Assembly: GCA_009746045.1 (NCBI GenBank)
Contig: RPFO01000213.1
Coordinates: 8,428,814-8,492,813, forward strand
Reading direction: 5' to 3'
Origin: Mesostigma viride
Taxonomy: Eukaryota > Streptophyta > Mesostigmatophyceae > Mesostigmatales > Mesostigmataceae
DNA length: 64,000 bases
The notes under the pieces: generated by a model
Databases searched by the model: none
Seen by the model: only the letters and a program-made list of their open reading frames with translations
What the model was told of the DNA's origin: nothing
Position numbers and translations under genes: made by a program
In this document: positions 25,781-37,735 of the stretch, one piece after another
Layout: each line of letters opens with the position of its first letter
Position numbering within the stretch: position 1 is the first letter of the stretch

Positions 25781-28700
25781 TTCTGATCTGGCTGGACGTC
25801 GGTGGGCAGTCACGTGCGTGGGAGAGGTTCGGGGCGCTATGGCCTGCTGCGATAGCTAGGGACCTGGAAATGGAATGTCGTTGTAGATTTAGGTATTATG
25901 TTATCGTGCTTCTTCGCTTGACGTATTGGGTGCCTAGTGAAATCAGTTTGCTGTTCGTGGAAGGCGTGGGTGTGGCCGACGAGTTTCTGTTGTCGTCACA
26001 CAATATTGGAATGAACGCTGGATTTGTTGCCACGGGACGTACGCTGGCGATGCCGATGGTGAGTCGTTTGTTTCGATGACCGGCCTAGTGCCTGCTCTCT
26101 TTCTGATGCGTTTCCTCGGTTGCGTTGTTTCCATTTGGCCGAATTCACGTAGTCGCAGCGAAGACATAGCGTAGCAAGGGTCTGCGTTTCATTTTCTTAG
26201 CCGTGCAGGACGCCATCTTCATGGTCCTTCGGGTTTCCCGTGTCAACGTCCGTTGCCAGAGGATCTGTGATGCTTTTTTCTGGAATGTACTGGGCGGTGA
26301 AAGCCCCTGTGGATGCTTGCCTGGTCATGAGTTTAGGGCGTCATTTACTGCTGTACTCGCTGACATTCATGGTGCTTTCTGCGTTAGATAATCTGCCTTG
26401 CTTCGCACGTGGATTTTCACTGGGCTGAAGAGCGCGTCTGGTAACATGTTTACGTGGTGTATAAGGTGATCAATCAACCATTTGTTCATAGAAGGTGTGA
26501 CAGTAGAAGGTGTTTTATATTTCTTCATCAAGCAAGTCAAAAGTAATCTCCACTGGCTTACAACCTGAATCTTGCTTTGCTGGGTCTGCTGTGTTCCTGT
26601 CTCATTGTGCAGGCTATCCCCTTGGTTGACCAACCAGGTGATTTGTGGTGCCAGCGGGGCCATATTCGTTTCTTCTCATTTTCCATCCGTGGCAACGGAC
26701 CGCATGGGCGGGCGGGAGGGCAGAGAGGGCAGGGCAGGCCAGGCCAGGCCAGGCGAGGCAGGAAAGGCTGCAAGGGTATGCAGCACAGGTAGGCTGGCAG
26801 GCAAGGGCCATGGGGCATGAGCCATGGGGCTTGAGCTACGAGCCTTGCGGCATGGGGTTTGGGGATGGGGCAAACAGGAGGGCAGGCAGCCAGCCACATC
26901 CACATGATTAGGGGCCAGACAGCAATCAGGGGCACCGCGGGCCCACTTATGCATGCCAGGCACCCCACCAACCCACGCACCCATGCCAGCCACCCCCATG
27001 CCCACGCACGCATGCCAGCCACCCCCCCCCCACACACAAACCCACTTATGCATGCCAGCCACCCCCACACCCACGTACGCACGCCAGCCACCCCCACACC
27101 CACGCACGCATGGCAGCCACCCCACGAACCCAGGCACGCATGCCAGCCCCCCCCTCAAGCCACGCATGCATGGCAGCCCCCCACCACACCCACGCATGCA
27201 TGCCACTCCACCCCCACACCCACGCACGCATGCCAGCCACCCCCCATACCCACGTACGCCCCCCCCACACCCACGCACGCATGGCAGCCGCCCCCCCAAC
27301 CCATGCACGCATGCATGCCAGCCACCCCACACACCCACGCACCCATGGCAGCCGGCCCCCCAACCCACGCACGCATGCCAGCCAACCCCCACATGCACGC
27401 ATGCATGCCAGCCACCCCCCCCACATGCATGCATTCCTGCCATCCCCCCCCACACCCTCGCATGCATGGCAGCCACCCCACAAACCCACGCATGCATGCC
27501 AGCCACCCCCACATGCACGCATGCATGCCAGCCCCCCCCCCCCCACGCACGCATGCCAGCCACCCCCACACCCACGCACGCATGTCGGCCCCCCCCACAC
27601 CCACATACGCGTGCCACCCCCCCCCTCATGCACGCATGCATGCCAGCCACCCCACAAACCCACGCATGCATGCCAGCCCCCCCACATGCATGCATGCATG
27701 CCAGCCCCCCCCACACCCACGCACGCATGGCAGCCGCCCCCCCAACCCACGCACGCATGCCAGCCACCCCCCACATGCACGCATGCTTGCCAGCCACCCC
27801 ACATGCAAACAAGCCCCCCCCCACATGCATGCTTGCATTCCAGCCACCCAACAAACCCATGCACGCATGCCAGCCACCCCCACATGCACGCACGCATGCC
27901 AGCCACCCCACGAGCCCACGCATGCATGCCAGCCACCCCCCACATGCACACATGGATGCCAGCCACCCCCCACAAACCCAGGCACGCATGCCAGCCCCCC
28001 CTAAACCCACGCACGCATGGCAGCCCACCCCCAAACCCAGGCACGCATGCAAGCCACCCCCACACCCACGCACGCATGTCAGCCCCCCCCACACCCACGC
28101 ATGCATGCCAGCCCCCCCCAAACCCACACACGCGTGCCAGCCCCCCCCACACCCACGCATGCATGGCAGCCCCCCCACAAACCCACTTATGCATGCCAGC
28201 CACCCCCGTCACCAACGTACGCATGCCCCCCCCCCCACACCCACGCACGCATGCCAGCCCGCCCCGCCCCACATGCGTGCATGGCAGCTCCCCCCCACAC
28301 CCACGCATGCATGCCAGCTACCCCACAAACTCATGCACGCATGCCAGCCACCCCCACACCGACACACGCATGCCAGCGCCCCCACAAACCCACTCATGCA
28401 TGCCAGCCCCCCCACACACCCATGTATGCCAGCCACCCCCCACACCCACATACGCATGCCAGCCACCCCCCACACCCACGCACGCATGCCAGCCCCCCCT
28501 AAACCCACGCATGCATGGCAGCTCCCCACCACACCCACGAATGGACAGGGCTGGCCTGCCGCGCCCCACGGTCGCGCACAAGGGCACTGTCGAGTCATGT
28601 ACAAAACTTTGTCTACATGAAGTCATAGTGGGCATGACCGAATTGGTGCATGTGTTTACAAAGGATTGCCACTCAATGAATATTAATGAATGATCAACAT

Positions 28701-30111
28701 GGGAGTTTGCATGGGAGTGTTTGTTGGTTATGGCTGCCGCTTGCAAAAAGCGGTACCCACATTGTGTCCTGCATGGCATAGCTGCATTGAGAGTTTCAAT
28801 TGTTAGAAGTAATGAGTAAGGAAATACTTGCATGCAATGAACGGCGACGTCTCACAATATACGGTACTATTCGCATTGGGTTGATGTACTAGTAGTACGA
28901 CGCGTGCTGGACGTGCCCGTGAGGGACGGAGCGTGGGATCGACGGTGCGGCGGGCCGGCGCGAGCGCGCGCGATGGGAAGCCCCCAAAGGAAGGCCGCCG
29001 AGCGTTCGCCCCCCGGCGTAGTGTCCGGGCCGGTCGGCGGGCTCAACCCGGCCTGCCGAAGCTTTCGGCGAAGGCCTCAGGGCCCCTGGTGGCGTAGTGC
29101 GTCCGAATAAGTGGGGGGCCTTGGCCCCCCCACTAGTCCCCTTCTAGTAACTACGATTAACCCCAACGAAAAGTTTGGGCAAACCGTGAGGCCCGAAAAG
29201 TGGCCCGTACGAGAACCGCGAGCGCAGGGCGGCCGATAGTCAGGGCGATCCGGAGATCCGCGGTGGCGCCCAATCGGAGCAGTTGCCCGAAAAGTGGCAA
29301 ACTAGGCAGATCGACTGTCACAAAGTCTGAACGGGGTCTGAAACGGCAGTTACGTCCAGATCCGGTTCAGCACTTTTGCGGGCAGATAGGAGGCCAGCCA
29401 ATGGCCGCGGCCAGATAAAAATACGGAACCCGGCACGATGTCGGCTTCTTCGAGGGCGTCAAACTCTGTGTCGCGAATCAAACATCCCATCGCTAGCGGC
29501 GATCAACTGCGGCTACTGGGCCCATCGCTTGGCCGAGAGGGCGCCGTCCTAAAATTTCGTAGCGTTCAGTGCGTCAGTTCGACGGAACGTCCAGAAATTG
29601 TTTCGAAACCGTGCAAATAATGTTTAGAAACCGTGAAATTTTGGGCGTTACGGCCGTTTCGTTGTCCGCATTTCGTTCAGAAACCGTTTCACTGAGCGTT
29701 TCCGTTGCAATTTTCGATTCAGACCGAAGTTATAGTCTGAACATGATGTGACTGATATTTATTCTAAAATTATACGCAAAATTTGAGTTGGAGGAGTGGA
29801 GAGTAGTATGATGCTTGCTGGACGAATTTCTGCCAGATTCCGTACTTACCAAGCTGGAAATAAATGACTTGGGAGGATTTTCAAGTGGGTAGTACGCGGT
29901 GCTGGACCGCCTGGACGCGCCCAAGCAATCGAACGTGCATAAACCAGGACTGCGAGGGGGAGAGGGTGCGACATGCTGCGACAGCACTTAATTTAATTTC
30001 CTGCTGGCTGGGGATGGCGGTCAACGCTGCCTGGAAAATTGGGGATGGACAATGCGTGGGCATTGCTTTTAAGCGTTCAATGTTCCATTTCGATGCGTAC
30101 CTTTAAATTGT
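25781..30111 (+). repeat. Macrosatellite unit 7
   Basis: Close twin of unit 4 in the first segment, minisatellite and the 340 bp after it. From about 29,145 it instead resembles the second half of unit 6, so it is a recombinant unit. Confidence 0.93.
26941..28550 (+). repeat. C-rich minisatellite of unit 7
   Basis: About 1.6 kb; differs from the unit 4 block mainly by one or two C in homopolymer runs. Confidence 0.95.
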
Positions 30112-31099
30112 TTCTGATCTGGCTGGACGTCGGTGGGCAGTCACGTGCGTGGGAGAGGTTCGGGGCGCTATGGCCTGCTGCGATAGCTAGGGACCTGGAA
30201 ATGGAATGTCGTTGTAGATTTAGGTATTATGTTATCGTGCTTCTTTGCTTGACGTATTGGGTGCCTAGTGAAATCAGTTTGCTGTTCGTGGAAGGCGTGG
30301 GTGTGGCCGACGAGTTTCTGTTGTCGTCACACAATATTGGAATGAACGCTGGAATCACTTGTTGCCACGGGACGTACGCTGGCGATGCCGATGGTGAGTC
30401 GTTTGTTTCGATGACCGGGCTAGAATCTGTGATGCTTTTTTCTGGAATATACTGGGCGGTGAACGCCCCTGTGGATGCTTGCCTGGTCATGAGTTTAGGG
30501 AGTCATTTACTGCTGTACTCGCTGACATTCATGGTGCTTACTGCGTAAGATAATCTGCCTTGCTTCGCGCGTGGATTTTCACTGGGGTGAAGAGCGCGTC
30601 TGGTAACATGTTTACGTGGTGTATAAGGTGATCAATCAACCATTTGTTCATAGAAGGTGTGACAGTAGAATGTGTTTTATATTTCTTCATCAAGCAAGTC
30701 AAAAGTAATCTCCACTGGCTTACAACCTGAATCTTGCTTTGCTGGGTCTTCTGTGTTCCTGTCTCATTGTGCAGGCTATCCCCTTGGTTGACCAACCAGG
30801 TGATTTGTGGTGCCAGCGGGGCCATATTCGTTTTCTTCTCATTTTCCATCCGTGGCAACGGACCGCATGGGCGGGCGGGAGGGCAGAGAGGGCAGGGCAG
30901 GCCACGCCAGGCGAGGCAGGAAAGGCTGCAAGGGTATACAGCACAGGTAGGCTGGCAGGCAAGGGCCATGGGGCATGAGCCATGGGGCTTGAGCTACGAG
31001 CCTTGCGGCATGGGGTTTGGGGATGGGGCAAACAGGAGGGCAGGCAGCCAGCCACATCCACATGATTAGGGGCCAGACAGCAATCAGGGGCACCGCGGG

Positions 31100-32646
31100 C
31101 CCACGCATGCATGCCAGGCACCCCACCAACCCACGCACGCATGCCAGCCACCCCCATGCCCACGCACGCATGCCAGCCACCCCCCCCCCTTACACAAACC
31201 CACTTATGCATGCCAGCCACCCCCCACACCCACGTACGCATGCCAGCCACCCTTCACACCCACGCACACATGGCAGCCACCCCACGAACCCAGGCACGCA
31301 TGCCAGCCCCCCCCTAAACCCACGCATGCATGGCAGCCCCCCACCACACCCACGCATGCATGCCACTCCGCCCCCACACCCACGGACGCATGCCAGCCAC
31401 CCCCCATACCCACGTACGCCCCCCCCACACCCACGCACGCATGCCAGCCCCTCCCCTCGTGCATGCATGCATGCCAGCCACCCCACAAACCCACGCATGG
31501 ATGCCAGCCCCCCCACATGCATGCATGCATGCCAGCCCCCCCACACCCACGCACGCATGGCAGCCGCCCCCCAACCCCAAAACACATGCCAGCCACCCCC
31601 CACATGCACGCATGCTTGCCAGCCACCCCACATGCAAACAAGCCCCCCCCCACATGCATGCTTGCATTCCAGCCACCCCACAAACCCATGCACGCATGCC
31701 AGCCACCCCCACACCCACGCACGCATCCCAGCCACCCCACGAGCCCACGCATGCATGCCAGCCACCTCCCACACGCACGCATGGATGCCAGCCACCCCCC
31801 ACATGCACGTGCATGCCAGCCACCCCCCACACCCACGCACGCATGGCAGCCCACCCCACGAACCCAGGCACGCATGCCAGCCACCCCCTAAACCCACGCA
31901 CGCATGGCAGCCCACCCCCAAACCCAGGCACGCATGCCAGCCACCCACACCCACGCATGCATGTCAGCCCCCCCCCCCCACACGCATGCATGCCAGCCCC
32001 CCCCAAACCCACACACGCGTGCCAGCCCCCCCCACATGCACGCATGCATGCCAGCCACCCCACAAACCCACTTATGCATGCCAGCCACCCCCGTCACCAA
32101 GTACGCATGCCGTCCCCCCCCACACCCACGCACGCATGCCAGCCTGCCCCGCCCCACATGCGTGCATGGCAGCTCCCGCCCACACCCACGCATGCATGCC
32201 AGCCACCCCACAAACCCATGCACGCATGCCAGCCACCCCCACACCCACGCACGTATGCCACCCCCCCACAAACCCACGCACGCATGCCAGCCACCCCCCA
32301 CATGCACGCATGCATGACAGCCACCCCCCACATGCACGTGCATGCCAGCCACCCCCCACACCCACATACGCATGCCAGCCACCCCCCACACCCACGCACG
32401 CATATCAGCCACCCCACAAACCCACGCATGCATGCCAGCCACCCCCCACATGCACGCATGCATGCCAGCCACCCCCCGCATGCACGTGCATGCTAGCCAC
32501 CCCCCACACCCACGTACGCATGCCAGCCACCCCCCACACCCACGCACGCATGGCAGCCACCCCACAAACCCAGGCACACATGCCAGCCACCCTCTAAACC
32601 CACGCATGCATGGCAGCTCCCCACCACACCCACGAATGGACAGGGC
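31100..32646 (+). repeat. C-rich minisatellite of unit 8
   Basis: About 1.55 kb of the 30-bp C-rich repeat; the border begins with CCCACGCATGCATGCC instead of the CCCACTTATGCATGCC of all other units. Confidence 0.95.
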
Positions 32647-33195
32647 ACGCCCCACGGTCGCGCACAAGGGCACTGTCGAGTAATGTACAAAACGTTGTCT
32701 ACATGAAGTCATGGTGGGCATGAACGACGGTGCATGTGTTTACAAAGGATTGCCACTCAATGAATATTAATGAATGATGAACATGGGAGTTTGCATGGAA
32801 GTGTTTGGTCGTTATGGCTGCCGCTTGCAAAAAGCGGTACCCACATTGTGTCCTGCATGGCATAGCTGCATTGTCAGTTTCAGTTGTTAGGAAGTAATGA
32901 GTAAGGAAATACTTGCATGCAATGAACGGCGACGTCTCACAATATACGGTACTATTCGGACTGGGTTGATGTACTAGTAGTACGACGCGTGCTGGACGTG
33001 CACGTGAGGGACGGAGCGTGGGATCGACGGTGCGGCAGGCCGGCGCGAGCGCGCGCGATGGGAAGCCCCCAAAGGAAGGCCGCCGAGCGTTCGCCCCCCG
33101 GCGTAGGGGCCGGGCCGGTCGGCGGGCTCAACCCGGCGGGTCGAAGCTTTCGGCGGGGGCCTCAGGGCCCCTGGTGGCGTAGTGCGTCCGAAAAA

Positions 33196-33218
33196 GTGGG
33201 GGGCCTTGGCCCCCCCAC
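33196..33218. repeat. Hairpin motif at array end
   Basis: Arms GTGGGGGGCC and GGCCCCCCC-AC around TT form a near-perfect 10-bp stem. The same motif lies in each unit (for example near 3165, 7788 and 11,947). The array stops a few bases after this copy. Confidence 0.7.
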
Positions 33219-33222
33219 TAGT

Positions 33223-34261
33223 ACCAATGTAACGACTAAAAATGATCATCAACATCATCCACAGTCCAATATGAAAGATCTTTTACCTGGGTTGCTTTCC
33301 TGAGTCGCAGAACTTCAAGTATCCGAGCAACGTTGAGATGGAAATTCCACAGCACGTGATTTAGGGAATCACAACCCCTTGTAGACACAAAGACAAGCTC
33401 GTGTATAGACGACCTCTGTGGAACTGAAGGACGTCTATAGCCAAGGGGCTCTTATGGATGGACAACAAAGACAAGCTTTATTATACCATGGTGAATCAAA
33501 ACCAACGTAGCAACAATGGCGACCCCACGTCCTTGATATCGACGTGCTTGTCGAACTTGCTCCAACCTTAGCCTGAAGAGAACCAATCAGAACCATGGGA
33601 TTCTATACAAGATCTTCGTATCCATCCTAGTCACTGTGCAGAACAGAACAACACCACACACAGCCTGGCAGAATCTTTCCATGAGATCCTAAATCTGTCG
33701 TAAGCACTGAAGTCCCAAAGGAGCATTTAAGACTCAATAGTACCAACTAACAAACTACAACCCCACGTGGATCAGGCCACGACCAATGAGGGCTCCTATC
33801 AGTAGTATCAGCCAACAAACTACAACCCTACGTGGATCAGGCCACGACCAATGAGGGTTCCTATCAGTTGGTTGACAAAGTATCAGCTCCAAGTACCGTC
33901 GTCTTAGAAACCTCATAACTTTCTCAATACTGATCCAAAAGTCCTCAAATAAAAGCCAAACATTCACAAAACAAAGGATGTAACAACAAAGTCATTTTTG
34001 CTTGTTACAATCACAAAACTACACGGAGCAACAGCGCTGCCGGCCCACCATGCAGGCCTGGAAGGAATCTAGACCGCATGGGTCGCGACAAAGTCGGCCC
34101 GGGTGCGGCGGAATAACACATCAGCCACGGTGCGAGTGAGGGCGAGTGACAGACGCTGCCGCCAATACGAGGACCACGTGCGGGCCGACCACGGGGCGGT
34201 CTGACCCTCGAGGTCGAGGCGGTCTTCACGGCGCTGGCAGCACTCGGCGCTGGCAGCACTA
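33223..34261. other. Unique region between the array and the mobile-element nest
   Basis: About 1 kb without a supportable gene. It holds a tandem duplication of about 65 bp (33,746-33,870, shared core ACGTGGATCAGGCCACGACC) and a GC-richer stretch (34,020-34,260) whose minus-strand 82-residue frame resembles nothing I know. Confidence 0.6.
33746..33870 (+). repeat. Direct tandem repeat, two copies of about 65 bp
   Basis: The block beginning AACAAACTACAACCC and ending in CCTATCAGT occurs twice in a row with three or four differences. Confidence 0.9.
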
Positions 34262-34588
34262 CTAGTATATATGTATTCCTAGTCTGAGGTGGCAGGAGGG
34301 GGCTGCCATGCAGGGCTTGTGGTCAACGTGGATGACGTCGGCCCCCTCCAGTATACCGGCTTCCCCGGCCGTGCGCTCTGCCGGAGCTGAAGGTAGGTCG
34401 GCCATGTAGCTCGCCGGTCGCCGCTGTTGCTGGGCCAGGGTCAAGTCGTCGTCCAGCGTGAAGCGAGTCTCCGAGAGCTTCTTGCGGCATTTAAGGAACG
34501 ACAGCTTGTCTGCCATGTACTTAAAGGTGAGGAGCACGGGTGCCGGGCCAGCCTTCCCCCGCGCGCGGGGGAGGCGAACAGCCGACAT
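34262..34588 (-). pseudogene. ORF1-like copy 1, C-terminal part (split by insertion)
   Basis: On the minus strand this encodes the end of a LINE ORF1-like protein: LPRARGKAGPAPVLLTF, then the basic block KCRKKLSETRFTLDDDLTL and AQQQRRPAS. The other half of the gene lies at 36,904-37,735; the two are separated by the reverse transcriptase element. Relative to the better copy at 61,906, the sequence after QQQRR is shifted, so the C-terminus is broken. It is a relic. Confidence 0.8.
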
Positions 34589-36913
34589 CAAAGAGACAAC
34601 CAGCGCAGGCCAGAAATCGGGAGAATCCGGATCATGGTAGCTCGAGCCTGCCGTTATCTTTTCCGCGTTTTCGAGTCGTTCAGGATGATGAAGATGAATG
34701 GTGATGGAAATGTGTATCCTTGTGCATTGAAATTATGGCTGGCTTACGTGTGGAGCGACTAGATGACCTATAGACGGTGGGGCCGGAAACAGCATGCTTG
34801 ATCAGGGCGTGTGTTTCTAGCCTAACTGGCCGGGAGTGTCTAGTGGTGAGCACCATTGCTGCGATCGCTCTCCCACCATTTACGAGGAAATACCCGCAAA
34901 TGGAAAACCACTGAAAAGGTCTAGCTAGTCAGTCATCACGTTAGCCATGCCATGATTCCAAACGTCCAAGAACTGCACACGGTGCAAAGGCAAAAAGCCG
35001 GAGGACAGCACTTTCAAATGTGCGGCGGGAGCCAAAAGCCCGCGGATGCCAGAAAACATCGGGTTGCGGCAGCGACGCGACGATGTGGACAACGAATCCA
35101 GTGCCAAGCTCGGAACGGCCGCAAAGGAGATCTGGCATCACAGGGTTCAGATGTGCGGAGATACTATGCGATCCAGCCGGTCCACGACCTGTTTGTAGAG
35201 CTTGTGCCAAGGGGCAGCACCGAACAGATGTGGGTGACGTTGCAAAAAACATCGGACTTGACGGAGCATAATGGCTCGGTCATAGTCTTTGACCAATAAG
35301 CGCTGCAAGAGTTCAACAAGAGTCGTGATGAAATCAACACGATAAGAACAAAGACGGGAAAAACGATGTAACTGAGAAAGAACAACACCATATTTTGCTG
35401 TGTGGGAAAGGAGACTGTGAATATCGGGGTAACGAATAAAAGGAATTTGCTGGTATTTAGGATCCTTGCGCTTATCATAGACAGCCGTACGCCAGCCCTT
35501 CTTGTTATGGGTAATGTTAAGATCGAGGTAATTGCAGTGAGTATCCTCCGACGTGAGCTTTAATGTGAGGGACGCTTGCGGGTAGATGCCAGGCAGACCA
35601 GCGGTGATATACAAATGGGTTGCGAAATCAGGGTTGTCGAAAGCGATGACATCATCAATGTATCGACATGTATGGATAAAACGCCTGATGAGAACATCAT
35701 CGTTTGAGGCAATGAGATTCTCCATGAATGCAAGCTCATAAGTGTATAGATAGAGGTTTGCAAGGAGCCCGGCACAGTTAGTGCCCATAGGGATGCCGAT
35801 AGCTTGTTGGTATACATTGCCCGCAAAACAGATGAAGGTGTTATCAACAAGATAAGAGATCCAATGGACAAGGTCAGCCTTCGTGATAATATAATTATAA
35901 CCATCCCGCACGATAGCACCTGCCGCGATCCCTGAGAGCCACGTTGCCGTGGGCTTGGTCTGAGAAACACGCACGTGCAGGTGGTTGCGCCCGTGAGGCC
36001 TACGTGCATACATACGAGTAAGGAGGCTATCTAAACGAGCTTTCAAATCGTGCAAATCTAGTGTGGTATATAGAGTGGTGAAATCATAGGTGGCTATGGG
36101 CATAGGTATACGTTTCTCTGCTGCTGTCTTAGAACGGCTAAGGGCGGCAAGGCGTAGGCGTACTTGGGCTGAGTCTATGACGATCCAACTACCAGCGCAT
36201 TCATACCCGGCATTCGACAGCACCTCCACCCATAATGCATTGGCTTCGGGGAGAAGAGCATTCAAAGCATGGCAGATGAGTTTCGAGAGAGGCATCAGTG
36301 GGGCTGAATGCGACGCAGCGATGGTGCGCAAAGCAACAGGAGTTTTGTGCAGAGTGAGATACAGATATGGGAACGTAGTGGTGGTGGCGCGTCGCTTCCG
36401 CTTAAGGAATGCCCGAGCAAAAATGTTTTGGCTGTGCAGAAAAGCCCGATGAGCAGCAGTGATACTGGCGGTGGACTGTGCACGCTGAACATAGGTAGGG
36501 CTGGACGCCAACTCGTGTTGCAAAGTAGCAAGGTAGTGCTTCTTGCATATGAAAGCAAAGTTGTTGGCGCTCTTGTCAACACACGTGATGATAAAGTCCT
36601 GCTTGAAGTGGTCAAGAAGTGCTTTATCTGTGGTGTTGAGCCAGGTGGTGCGGTGGACCTGCTGGAGACGGTAATCAAGCCTGGTGAGACGTGCATTGCA
36701 TTCGTGAATGACGGCGCGAAACCACGGTTCCATGGCAAGGGGAGCAAGCTGTAGGTCCGTGCACATGGCATTGCAGAATTTGCGCAGTGATGTGGAGAGC
36801 AGTGCATTCACCTCTTTGGCACACGTGCGCTGGACCCACGGCCGAAACTTGGTGCCTTTGGCAAAAAGGTCTACAAGCGTGTGGCTCGGCAGGATGCTGA
36901 GGTCAGCCGACAT
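34579..36913 (-). mobile_element. Reverse transcriptase element, copy 1, with target-site duplication
   Basis: The insert (34,589-36,903) is flanked by the direct repeat CAGCCGACAT at 34,579-34,588 and 36,904-36,913. Removing it restores a continuous ORF1-like sequence, as in copies 2 and 3, so this is a real insertion. On the minus strand the element has a reverse transcriptase ORF, about 560 bp of 3' untranslated region and a 3' end GGTTGTCTCTTTG without poly-A. Compared with copy 2 it lacks the first 45 or so codons and the 5' leader, the 5' truncation typical of target-primed retrotransposition. The exact duplication length (8-10 bp) depends on whether the terminal AT belongs to the element. 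Confidence 0.9.
35147..36903 (-). CDS. YIDD-box reverse transcriptase, 5'-truncated, endonuclease not seen
   Basis: Open without interruption for about 585 codons and, by chance, in frame with 88 upstream codons of ORF1-derived sequence (open to 37,165, 672 codons in all). Counting from 37,165, visible motifs are DKSANNFAFICKKHY in the N-terminal part, HKTPVALRTIAAS (the HKTP..R.I motif), motif A YDFTTLYTTL at about 360-369, motif B GIPMGTNCAGLLANLYLY from 457, motif C RYIDDV at 501-506, then LDLNIT and YDKRKD downstream. These fit an RVT_1 family with IPMGTN and YIDD boxes common in animal and algal genomes, distantly like Penelope-like elements. No GIY-YIG, AP-type or restriction-like endonuclease domain is visible after the polymerase; the protein ends in RLDRIVSPHI. 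Cellular role: copying element RNA into DNA. The family name is tentative. Confidence 0.85.
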
Positions 36914-37735
36914 GTCCAGCTCACCAGTGAGTAGCATGGGGGCAAAAATGTCACGCTTAAAATTATGCCTCAAGAAGGCTCGTGGAGGTCTCACCTGCCG
37001 GCTGGTCGAAGTGCTTGACGATGACATTGTGGCTGCGCCGGGCGATGTCGGCTTCCTCGCGAAGGTCGAGGGCTTGTTGCTTGAGTTGTGCCGAGATGGT
37101 GGAGATGGTGGAGGTGGTGGAGGTGGTGTGCTGCTTAAGCAAGTCCGCCCAGCTGGAGGGAGCATCGCCGGCCGGGCCAGCAGGCGCCGGCTGGGCGGCG
37201 ATGTCCTTCACCGCCTGGGCGGTGAGGCCGGCGGTGTCATGCAAGCTCTCAAGGGCGGTGGCGGTGGCTTGAAGGCGTAGGTCGAGGTCGAGGAGCTGGG
37301 CTTTGATGTCGGCAGTGGAGGCGGAAATGGCAGTACGTGGAGGTGGCGGTGAGGTGAGGAAGTTCAGCAGCCAGCGGGCCACCCATTGCCGCGATGTCAG
37401 CAGCAAGGGGGGTCACGTGCTGCTGAAAGGCTTCCGTGAGGATGGAACGGAGGGTGGGGGCGGAGATGGATGGAGCCCAGATCTCGCCGTCAGAGCGCTG
37501 GAGAAGGGAGTTGAGGACGGGTACATGTATGCTGGATTTGAGGGCGAGCGCACCCGAACAGCTGCAGGCGGATGTCGTTCCATCGGCGGCCGTCCGGGAG
37601 GAGGAGGCGATTGTTGTCGTGGAGATGGAGGCACAGGTCATATTTAAAGCGAGGCGTAGTCCCCGAAGAAGATGCAGTGCAGAGCATCGGCCGGAGACAT
37701 GTTGGTCCAGTCGTGATCATCGACCTGGAAAGGCA
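36904..37735 (-). pseudogene. ORF1-like copy 1, N-terminal and central part
   Basis: Minus-strand pieces match the copy at 61,906 in several frames: a CIFFGDYAS segment (like YVFFGTHAS), APTLRSIL..AFQQHV (like SSIRSLLKEALEQHV), PLAADIAAMGGPLAAELP, HDTAGLTAQAVKDIAAQPAP, SWADLLKQHTTSTTS and NVIVKHFDQPAGE, the start of the RRM-like domain. Frame changes occur between them, and an extra 4 bp near 36,964 separates NVIVKHF from FKRDIFAPMLL. It is a decayed gene, further broken by the insertion at its 3' side. Confidence 0.8.

Larger units (their letters stand above)
1..33222. repeat. Macrosatellite array, about 4.2-kb unit, eight units visible
   Basis: The same block recurs head to tail. Taking the motif TTCTGATCTGGCTGG as an arbitrary phase point, units begin at 1, 4172, 8788, 12946, 17308, 21152, 25781 and 30112, giving lengths 4171, 4616, 4158, 4362, 3844, 4629 and 4331, then a partial last unit. 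Length variation comes mostly from the internal C-rich minisatellite. The array continues past the left edge and stops at about 33,222, just after a hairpin-forming motif, where unrelated sequence begins. No rRNA, 5S, tRNA or snRNA sequence is recognisable in the unit. Subtelomeric, pericentromeric or other heterochromatic satellite are all possible; which one is not decidable here. Confidence 0.97.
30112..33222 (+). repeat. Macrosatellite unit 8, partial (array end)
   Basis: Lacks about 175 bp present in the other units: at about 30,424 the sequence jumps from GACCGGGCTAG to AATCTGTGATGC, equivalent to losing 26,090-26,263 of unit 7. The unit ends in the GC-rich segment right after the GTGGGGGGCC hairpin (33,196-33,218); the downstream TATA-like and GAAACCGT segment is missing. 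Confidence 0.92.

Noticed and set aside
1-33222. rDNA or 5S array
   Set aside because: No conserved 18S, 5.8S, 28S or 5S sequence could be found in the unit on either strand.
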